Part shown: piece after piece, positions 8,853 through 12,982 of the stretch | Layout: each line of letters begins with the position of its first letter | Position numbering within the stretch: position 1 is the first letter of the stretch | NCBI GenBank assembly: GCA_031264645.1 | Contig: JAISDR010000027.1 | Span: forward strand, 1-12,982 | DNA from: Prevotellaceae bacterium | GTDB taxonomy: Bacteria > Bacteroidota > Bacteroidia > Bacteroidales > UBA932 | Reading direction: 5' to 3' | Length of the DNA stretch: 12,982 nt | Made by a program: the position numbers and the translations under genes | The notes under the pieces: model-generated | Databases searched by the model: none | Told to the model about the DNA's origin: nothing | Seen by the model: only the letters and a program-made list of their open reading frames with translations

Positions 8853-8881
8853 GGTTTAACAATCACTTTTCAAAACCGCCG

Positions 8882-8912
8882 CAAAAGTAATTAAAGATAT
8901 TAAAAATTGAAA
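8882..8912 (-). promoter_or_regulatory. Bacteroidota-type promoter for the DUF1573-prfC unit
   Basis: On the minus strand the -7 box TACTTTTG (8882-8889) matches the TAnnTTTG consensus exactly. It is preceded, after 19 bp, by TTTC (8909-8912), one base off the TTTG -33 element, and 19 bp is a normal spacing. Transcription would start at about 8876, giving a leader of roughly 200 nt before the DUF1573 ATG. Confidence 0.55.
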
Positions 8913-8920
8913 TAATCTCC

Positions 8921-8957
8921 GGAAACGGGTGTATTGACTGCGTCGAACTTCGTTTCC
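8921..8957. other. Hairpin with 7-bp stem and long loop
   Basis: GGAAACG (8921-8927) pairs perfectly with CGTTTCC (8951-8957) across a 23-nt loop. It lies just upstream of the DUF1573 promoter and downstream of the LuxR-regulator operon. It is not followed by a T-run on the minus strand, so it is not a standard terminator. It might be a binding site or nothing. Confidence 0.3.
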
Positions 8958-9045
8958 AAAATGTCGAACCGATGTCCTGCGACAAGGCTCGTTTGTATTT
9001 ATCGGCGAGCTATATAACAGGCGTTTTTTATGGTCAGGCTAACCT

Positions 9046-9192
9046 ATCCGGAATTTCCGGATAGGCATCCGGAACTTCCGGATCACGATCCGGAAACTTC
9101 GGATCGCGATCCGGAAACTTCGGATCACGATCCGGAAACTTCGGATCACGATCCGGAAACTTCGGATAGCTATCCGGAATTTCCGGATCGCC
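9046..9192. repeat. Seven tandem 21-bp palindromic repeats
   Basis: Exactly seven head-to-tail 21-bp units begin at 9046, 9067, 9088, 9109, 9130, 9151 and 9172. Each is a self-complementary 17-mer followed by a variable 4-bp linker. In units 1, 2 and 7 the 17-mer is a perfect palindrome around its middle base (ATCCGGAA-N-TTCCGGAT). In units 3-6 it reads ATCCGGAAACTTCGGAT and keeps seven pairs including one G-T. The unit junctions form a second palindrome (GGAT-N4-ATCC), perfect at GGATCGCGATCC and GGATAGCTATCC. Unit 1 with its flank (9043-9065) is a 23-nt palindrome. The array is just downstream of the regulator gene. It resembles iterons, binding-site arrays or REP clusters, and its function is unknown. 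Confidence 0.9.
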
Positions 9193-9195
9193 GTC

Positions 9196-9241
9196 CGCTT
9201 ACTTACAGTCAGGCTAATCGCTTACTTATAGCCAGGTTAGT
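9196..9241. repeat. Degenerate 23-bp direct repeat pair beside the 21-bp array
   Basis: Two adjacent 23-bp segments (9196-9218 and 9219-9241) share CGCTTACTTA, then AG(T/C)CAGG(C/T)TA in the same register. Further TCAGGCTAA-like copies occur at about 9034-9042, 9260-9268 and 9281-9288, so the core surrounds the 21-bp array on both sides. It is probably decayed tandem repeat sequence. Confidence 0.6.
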
Positions 9242-9285
9242 TACTTACTCGGGCTTTTGTCAGGCTAAAGCCGAAACGATTCAGG

Positions 9286-9306
9286 CTGAAGCATAAAAGG
9301 CTTCAG
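9286..9306 (-). terminator. Hairpin overlapping the regulator's stop codon
   Basis: CTGAAGC (9286-9292) pairs perfectly with GCTTCAG (9300-9306) across a 7-nt loop. The stop codon at 9303-9305 lies inside the stem. No U-run follows on the minus strand, so intrinsic termination is not strongly supported; it may protect the 3' end of the operon mRNA. Confidence 0.35.
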
Positions 9307-9884
9307 TTTATTTCGTCCATATTTGTGATATTGTTAAGGATAGCATAGATTGCCAGTCCGGATAACGAGCGGATTCCCGTTTTTTCGACGATATTTTTCC
9401 GGTGACTAATGACAGTATGCGGGCTTATCGCGAGTTTGTCGGCGACTTCCTTGTTTGACAGTCCTTTGAGCAGCAGTTTCAGGACGTCCTTTTCCCTGTC
9501 GGTAAGTTTTTCGCCTGTCGTATCCTGTTCTTTCTTCTGTTTATTCCGGATTCTGCTAAGTATAATGTCTTCGGTATCCGTAATATATATTGTGGATGTG
9601 AACATGCCGTAAATTTCCCTGTCGAAGTACTGATACATCAGTCCAATGAAGGGGATTCTGTCGGAGATTCCGATTTTTTGCCGCATCTTGTCCAGGTCGG
9701 TGTCTTTCAGCCTGTCGGGATTGATGATTACGAGGTCGGGCTTTTCGTCCTTGAATATGAAGAACCAGTCGTCAATGCTGTCGAGTTTAGCTATTTGAGA
9801 ACAAACATTATGCGATTTAAGTAAATGCGTCAGTCCTTCCTTTATAATATTTGATTTTTCTATTATCGCAATAATTTTGTACAT
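9303..9884 (-). CDS. LuxR-family regulator with degenerate receiver domain
   Basis: A 193-residue two-domain DNA-binding protein. The C-terminal LuxR/FixJ-type helix-turn-helix is clear: LTDREKDVLKLLLKGLSNKEVADKL at about 127-151, then SPHTVISHRKNIVEKTGI. The N-terminus (about 1-110) has the pattern of a response-regulator receiver domain (YKIIAIIEKSNIIKEGLTHLLK...PDLVIIN). The usual phospho-acceptor aspartate is asparagine (N55), and the acidic pair after strand one is reduced to E9. Control by phosphorylation is therefore unlikely. The ATG is chosen at 9884 because it overlaps the hemerythrin gene's stop (TGATG); a GTG at 9887 would add one residue. No histidine kinase is nearby, and the overlapping hemerythrin protein is the obvious candidate partner. 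Confidence 0.9.
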   Translation of the reverse strand: MYKIIAIIEKSNIIKEGLTHLLKSHNVCSQIAKLDSIDDWFFIFKDEKPDLVIINPDRLKDTDLDKMRQKIGISDRIPFIGLMYQYFDREIYGMFTSTIYITDTEDIILSRIRNKQKKEQDTTGEKLTDREKDVLKLLLKGLSNKEVADKLAISPHTVISHRKNIVEKTGIRSLSGLAIYAILNNITNMDEIN

Positions 9885-10582
9885 CACTTGATTTTTTCGA
9901 TATTAGTTTCCATGTTCTTTACAAAAGGGACGAGGATATTATCTTCCAGCTGAGTATGATACATCAGATCGCGTTCCAGATTGATGAGTTTGTTCAGTAT
10001 CTGCTTCCGGTATCCCGAGACAATTGTCGGCGGAATGTATTTGATCAGTATATTTTTCAGATCGAGCAGCTTGTGACCTATATCCGTATGATTTCTTTCA
10101 AATTCCCTTATTTTGAAATCCTTTGTTTTCCTGTTATGCAGGACGTTGGCGATATACGGGAACACCTTTTTGTCCTCGTACATGAAATGTTCGTCTATTT
10201 CCTGTACATATTCGTCGAAAAAGTCGACCAGCATTTTCCCGTATTCCACAGGAATTTCCCTTGAAAAGTTTTCGATCAGCTCTTTCAGTTCGGGGATTTT
10301 GATGAGCTTGAAATTGTTGTGCGAAGTTTGCAGGAACATCAGCAGGTCGTGTATCTCCGTCCTGTTCAGTATTCTGGAAGGGATTGTCCTGCAGTATACG
10401 CTGATTACGACTTCCAGAGTGTTCGGGGCGATACAGTATTCCTTAGCGACTTCTGCAATGGTCTTGTCGCCAAGTCCCAGGGGTATATTGAAATATTCCA
10501 GCACATTAAGAACATTCGGATGTTCGATAATCACATTTGTCAGCTTTGACTTGACCGATATGTTTGTTTCAATTTCATACAT
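9884..10582 (-). CDS. Hemerythrin-domain protein, RIC/YtfE/ScdA type
   Basis: A 232-residue cytoplasmic protein. The C-terminal four-helix hemerythrin-like domain has all expected di-iron ligands: H88, H132 and E136 (HFMYE), H165, H209 and E213 (HTQLE). Their spacings (44, 4, 33, 44, 4) closely match the E. coli YtfE set (84, 129, 133, 160, 204, 208). The N-terminus (about 5-66) looks like the DUF542/ScdA_N domain (VLEYFNIPLGLGDKTIAEVAKEY), but the cysteine motif usual there (CCGG) reads GLGD. RIC proteins repair stress-damaged iron-sulfur clusters or handle nitric oxide; loss of the cysteine motif and the adjacent regulator suggest a sensing role instead. Its start overlaps the protease gene end by 8 bp. 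Confidence 0.88.
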   Translation of the reverse strand: MYEIETNISVKSKLTNVIIEHPNVLNVLEYFNIPLGLGDKTIAEVAKEYCIAPNTLEVVISVYCRTIPSRILNRTEIHDLLMFLQTSHNNFKLIKIPELKELIENFSREIPVEYGKMLVDFFDEYVQEIDEHFMYEDKKVFPYIANVLHNRKTKDFKIREFERNHTDIGHKLLDLKNILIKYIPPTIVSGYRKQILNKLINLERDLMYHTQLEDNILVPFVKNMETNIEKIK

Positions 10583-12179
10583 TGTCTTCCGTTTTTTGAG
10601 TATTTATAATTTCCAGCGCTTTCTGGACAGTCTTGTCAAACCTGTTAAGCAGGAAAGTCGCGCCCAGGTCGGACATTGGCGACATCTGGCTTATGTAAAC
10701 TTTGAGATACCTGTCGAGAAAGAGTTTCGATTTGTCTATTTCCTTTTCCGAATCGCGGACGCCACAACTTTTAATATAGCTGTTAAATTCGGGAAAGGGA
10801 TTGTTCTTTTTGAAAAACTGTTCCATCTGCGGCAAATTCGCGACGGCATTCAGTTCCTTTCTGTGCCTGTCGCCGAAAACTATAGCATAATTGCGCAGTA
10901 TTTTGCTGGTTATCGCCCTGCTGACGGGCATGCTTCCCGTATCCACCGGCACAAAGACGTCGGGGGTAACGCCTCCGCCGCCATAAACGGTTCTGCCTTT
11001 CGAAGTGTAATATTTAGTGGTATCCACGAGTTTGACGCTGTCGGCGTTTACATATTCCCCGTTTTCCCATCTCATCTCAAGTTCTCCGTAATATTCGCGG
11101 TATGCCGTTGCGCCGTGGTCGTAGTGCCGTTGAATCGAGCGTCCCGAAGGGATATAGTATCGGGCGATTGTCAGTCGCAGTCCCGCTCCGTCGGGCAGTC
11201 CTATCATCTGCTGGACAAGTCCCTTGCCGAATGAACGCCGTCCGATGATTGTTCCGCGGTCATTGTCCTGCACTGCTCCCGCAAGTATCTCGCTGGCAGA
11301 GGCGGAGTGCTCGTTTATGAGTACGATTAGGCTGTCGTTTCCGCATTTTCCCTTGCCTTTGGAGTACTTGTTTTCGCGTGAAAAAGCCCGTCCTTCGGTG
11401 TATACAATCAGTTTCCTTTCGGCAAACAGCTCGCTTGTTATCTTGATAGCCTGTTCAAGCAAGCCGCCGCGATTGTCCCTCAAATCCAGGATGATATTCG
11501 TCATTCCTTTCGCATGGAGCGTATCCACCGCTTCGACAAATTCCGAGTGGGTAGTCTGCGCGAATCCCGTCATCCTTATATAGCCTGTGCCGGGGGCGAT
11601 CATGTAGGCTACGTCTATGCTTCTCAGCGGGATTTTACCCCTTGTGATTTCTATCGGCACAGGTTCGTCAAGGTCTATCCGCCGTACTTCTATCCGTACT
11701 TTAGTTCCCGACTTTCCTCTTAAAAGGCTCTTGATTTTTTCGTCGTCGATATTTTTTCCCGCAATCACACTGTCGTCTACAGTTACGATACGGTCGCCGG
11801 GGCTAACTCCAGCCTTGTTTGAGGGTCCTTCCGGAATGACGTTCAGAACTACGACCGTATCGTTTAACATGTTAAACGTTACTCCTATTCCTTCGAAATT
11901 TCCTTCTATGTGTTCATTGCTTTTCTGAAGTTCCGACGCCGGGATATATATCGAATGGGGATCAAGTTCCTTCAAAATATTGACAATCATGTCTTCCGTA
12001 TTCACGGAATCGACATAGAACTTTGATATATATTCCATAACTGCGGACAAATTGTCCTGATCCGGCGTCGATACCCGCGCGCCGGAAAATACATTTCCCA
12101 ATCTTACTCCGGTATACAGGGCTAACATCACGATTGCCAGCACAAGTATGGGTCCAAAAAACCTGTTTTTATTCATCAT
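10575..12179 (-). CDS. S41 C-terminal processing peptidase (CtpA/Prc family)
   Basis: A 534-residue envelope serine protease. A single N-terminal membrane segment (about 8-30) should anchor it in the inner membrane with the protease in the periplasm. A PDZ domain covers about 90-165 (FEGIGVTFNMLND...EGPSNKAGVSPGDRI). The S41 core includes LDLRDNRGGLLEQA (231-244), the SASASE catalytic segment with Ser294, and FGKGLVQQ with Lys319 and Gln323. The 25-residue Ser-Lys spacing equals that of E. coli Prc (430/455). Such enzymes trim or degrade periplasmic proteins with PDZ-recognised C-termini. The gene start overlaps the dCMP deaminase end by 11 bp, and its end overlaps the hemerythrin gene by 8 bp. 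The protein starts with two Met codons; the alternative start is 3 bp later. Confidence 0.96.
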   Translation of the reverse strand: MMNKNRFFGPILVLAIVMLALYTGVRLGNVFSGARVSTPDQDNLSAVMEYISKFYVDSVNTEDMIVNILKELDPHSIYIPASELQKSNEHIEGNFEGIGVTFNMLNDTVVVLNVIPEGPSNKAGVSPGDRIVTVDDSVIAGKNIDDEKIKSLLRGKSGTKVRIEVRRIDLDEPVPIEITRGKIPLRSIDVAYMIAPGTGYIRMTGFAQTTHSEFVEAVDTLHAKGMTNIILDLRDNRGGLLEQAIKITSELFAERKLIVYTEGRAFSRENKYSKGKGKCGNDSLIVLINEHSASASEILAGAVQDNDRGTIIGRRSFGKGLVQQMIGLPDGAGLRLTIARYYIPSGRSIQRHYDHGATAYREYYGELEMRWENGEYVNADSVKLVDTTKYYTSKGRTVYGGGGVTPDVFVPVDTGSMPVSRAITSKILRNYAIVFGDRHRKELNAVANLPQMEQFFKKNNPFPEFNSYIKSCGVRDSEKEIDKSKLFLDRYLKVYISQMSPMSDLGATFLLNRFDKTVQKALEIINTQKTEDNV

Positions 12180-12600
12180 TTATATCTAAATAACATAATT
12201 CTATATTTGCTCTTCTCAGCAGGTCCAGTCCGTCTTCGATCCGGTATCTGTCATAAAATACTACTCTTTTTATGCCTGCCTGAATTATCAGTTTTGCACA
12301 TTCGATGCATGGCGAAGTGCTTACGTACAGTGTCGCTCCTTCGCTGCTGTTGTTCGAACGCGCTACTTTTGTGATCGCATTGGCTTCGGCATGAAGCACG
12401 TATGGCTTTGTTGCTCCCGATTCGTCTTCGCAAACGTTCTCAAATCCCGAAGGCGTGCCGTTATATCCGTCGGATATTATCATCCTGTCCTTAACGAGTA
12501 TAGCCCCTACCTGCCTGCGCACACAGTAGGAATTTTTCGCCCACACCCGAGCCATTTCAAGATAACGCCTGTCGAACTGTAATTGCTTAGAATCTTCCAT
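12169..12600 (-). CDS. Deoxycytidylate (dCMP) deaminase
   Basis: A 143-residue zinc enzyme of the cytidine/deoxycytidylate deaminase fold, converting dCMP to dUMP for thymidylate synthesis. The zinc site is complete: HAE (His70, catalytic Glu72) and PCIEC (Cys98, Cys101). The N-terminal DRRYLEMARVWAKNSYCVRRQVGAILVKD and SDGYNGTPSGFENVCED segments are typical of ComEB-like dCMP deaminases, and the length is normal. It is the first gene of a four-gene overlapping operon. A -7 promoter box lies about 25 bp upstream. The coupling to an envelope protease through an 11-bp overlap is probably just compact packing. Confidence 0.96.
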   Translation of the reverse strand: MEDSKQLQFDRRYLEMARVWAKNSYCVRRQVGAILVKDRMIISDGYNGTPSGFENVCEDESGATKPYVLHAEANAITKVARSNNSSEGATLYVSTSPCIECAKLIIQAGIKRVVFYDRYRIEDGLDLLRRANIELCYLDINDE

Positions 12601-12750
12601 TTTCTGCGAACATTTAATGCGGCAAATGTAGTTATTTTTCCATTATTGCGATATTTAATTTATAATTCGGTGATTGTGAATCGAAACCCGCCGCTCCCGA
12701 GTGGAACCGTTTTTAATCGTCGCCTCTTTTTATTCCGGAACTGGACTGCA
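12601..12750. other. Upstream non-coding region of the dCMP deaminase operon
   Basis: This 150-bp stretch separates the first operon gene from the 23-bp repeat array. Apart from the -7 box it shows AT-rich sequence near the gene and a more GC-rich part with two T-runs (about 12711-12716 and 12727-12732) next to the array. I see no gene. Confidence 0.6.
12623..12630 (-). promoter_or_regulatory. -7 promoter box for the dCMP deaminase operon
   Basis: The minus strand reads TACATTTG, an exact match to the Bacteroidota TAnnTTTG -7 element, ending 22 bp before the ATG. No TTTG is found 19-21 bp further upstream, so the -33 half is weak or absent. A start at about 12617 would leave a short leader of about 17 nt. 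Confidence 0.5.
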
Positions 12751-12911
12751 ATGTGGACGACGCACAGCCGGCAGTGTGGACGACGCACAGCCGGCAGTGT
12801 GGACGACGCACAGCCGGCTGTGGAGACGGCCCACTGCCTGCAGTGGGGACGGCACACAGCCTGCAGTGGGGATGACACACTGCCTGCAGTGGGGATGACA
12901 CACTGCCGACA
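12751..12911. repeat. Seven tandem 23-bp palindrome-bearing repeats
   Basis: Exactly seven 23-bp units begin at 12751, 12774, 12797, 12820, 12843, 12866 and 12889. Units 1-3 are nearly identical (GTGTGGACGACG then CACAGCCGGC plus a final base). Units 4-7 diverge to GTGG(G/A)GA-type starts and CACTGCCTGCA-type ends. At each junction the end of one unit and the start of the next form a palindrome: perfect at CACAGCCGGCTGTG (units 3/4), perfect except the central two bases at CACTGCCTGCAGTG (4/5 and 6/7), and with one extra mismatch elsewhere. Frames on both strands stay open through it, but 23 is not divisible by three, so no repeating peptide is conserved and I call no gene. It lies upstream of the four-gene operon. 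Confidence 0.9.
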
Positions 12912-12940
12912 GCTATAAAAATTCGCCATAGAAACCTCGT

Positions 12941-12955
12941 GTTCGATCATCGAAC
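12941..12955. promoter_or_regulatory. Perfect 15-nt palindrome, possible operator
   Basis: GTTCGAT-C-ATCGAAC has two perfect 7-bp arms around one base. It lies 29 bp beyond the end of the 23-bp array, near the window edge. Such a short, perfect dyad is compatible with a dimeric regulator site. With no gene visible beside it within the window this remains a guess. Confidence 0.3.
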
Positions 12956-12982
12956 AATCCCGGATTCGGAACTGCAATCGTT

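Larger units (their letters stand above)
8670..9302. other. 633-bp intergenic region with leader, promoter and repeats
   Basis: I find no convincing gene. From low to high coordinate it holds an AT-rich stretch next to the DUF1573 start; several small hairpins in the presumed leader of that gene; a promoter at 8882-8912; a GGAAACG/CGTTTCC hairpin with a large loop (8921-8957); the 21-bp repeat array (9046-9192); a degenerate 23-bp repeat pair (9196-9241); and a hairpin over the neighbouring stop codon (9286-9306). An 88-codon plus-strand frame (9030-9296) exists because the 21-bp unit is divisible by three. It encodes an acidic heptad (DPETSDH) with no visible promoter or ribosome-binding site, so I do not call it a gene. 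Confidence 0.7.

Noticed and set aside
9046..9192. CRISPR array
   Set aside because: Units are contiguous 21-mers with no unique spacers of 30-40 bp, and there are no cas genes nearby.
9046..9192. Iterons of a plasmid or chromosomal replication origin
   Set aside because: Unit size and phasing would fit iterons, but no Rep or DnaA gene, no DnaA boxes and no clear AT-rich unwinding region lie next to the array, and the neighbours are ordinary chromosomal genes.
9030..9296. Plus-strand 88-codon frame encoding an acidic heptad repeat (DPETSDH)
   Set aside because: The frame is open because the 21-bp unit is divisible by three. No promoter, ribosome-binding site or recognisable domain supports it, and the DNA palindromes explain the sequence better.
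10113..11234. Long plus-strand frame (373 codons) opposite the hemerythrin and protease genes
   Set aside because: It is antisense to two clear genes with intact catalytic motifs and has no recognisable domain.
12660..12977. Minus-strand 105-codon frame through the 23-bp array
   Set aside because: It would start at a TTG, has no recognisable domain, and the 23-bp period shifts frame each unit. Several frames on both strands are open for the same compositional reason.

Overview
The window looks like chromosomal DNA from a member of the Bacteroidota, most likely order Bacteroidales. The reasons are the DUF1573 lipoprotein-like secreted protein, A-rich start regions with no clear Shine-Dalgarno sequences, TAnnTTTG-type -7 promoter boxes, and the particular RND/MFP and S41 peptidase types. 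The genus cannot be named from this sequence. All ten convincing genes lie on the minus strand, so transcription runs from high to low coordinates.

Layout from right to left. (1) 12601-12982 is non-coding. It holds a seven-unit array of 23-bp tandem repeats (12751-12911), a 15-nt palindrome, and a -7 box for the first gene. (2) 12600-9303 is a tight four-gene operon with overlapping ends: dCMP deaminase, S41 C-terminal processing protease, a hemerythrin-domain protein of the RIC/YtfE type, and a LuxR-type regulator with a degenerate receiver domain. (3) 9302-8670 is a 633-bp gap. It holds a hairpin over the regulator's stop codon, a seven-unit array of 21-bp palindromic repeats (9046-9192), a plausible Bacteroidota promoter, and an apparent leader of about 200 nt. 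(4) 8669-6031 holds a DUF1573 secreted protein translationally coupled to prfC (release factor 3). (5) 5941-252 is an apparent operon of a secreted DUF1080 hydrolase-like protein, a MacB/LolD-type ABC ATPase, an RND membrane fusion lipoprotein and an RND pump. (6) 1-251 is non-coding downstream sequence dominated by a 47-bp inverted repeat with 89 bp between its arms.

Functionally the window combines housekeeping (translation termination, dUMP supply, envelope proteolysis), envelope efflux, and a probable di-iron sensor/regulator pair responding to oxygen, nitric oxide or redox state. The most unusual material is in the non-coding DNA. There are three different families of self-complementary repeats. 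Two are seven-copy arrays of about two helical turns per unit that bracket the four-gene operon. In the third, the only two differences between 47-bp arms restore base pairing inside a small hairpin. No tRNA, rRNA, CRISPR array, transposase or phage gene was seen.
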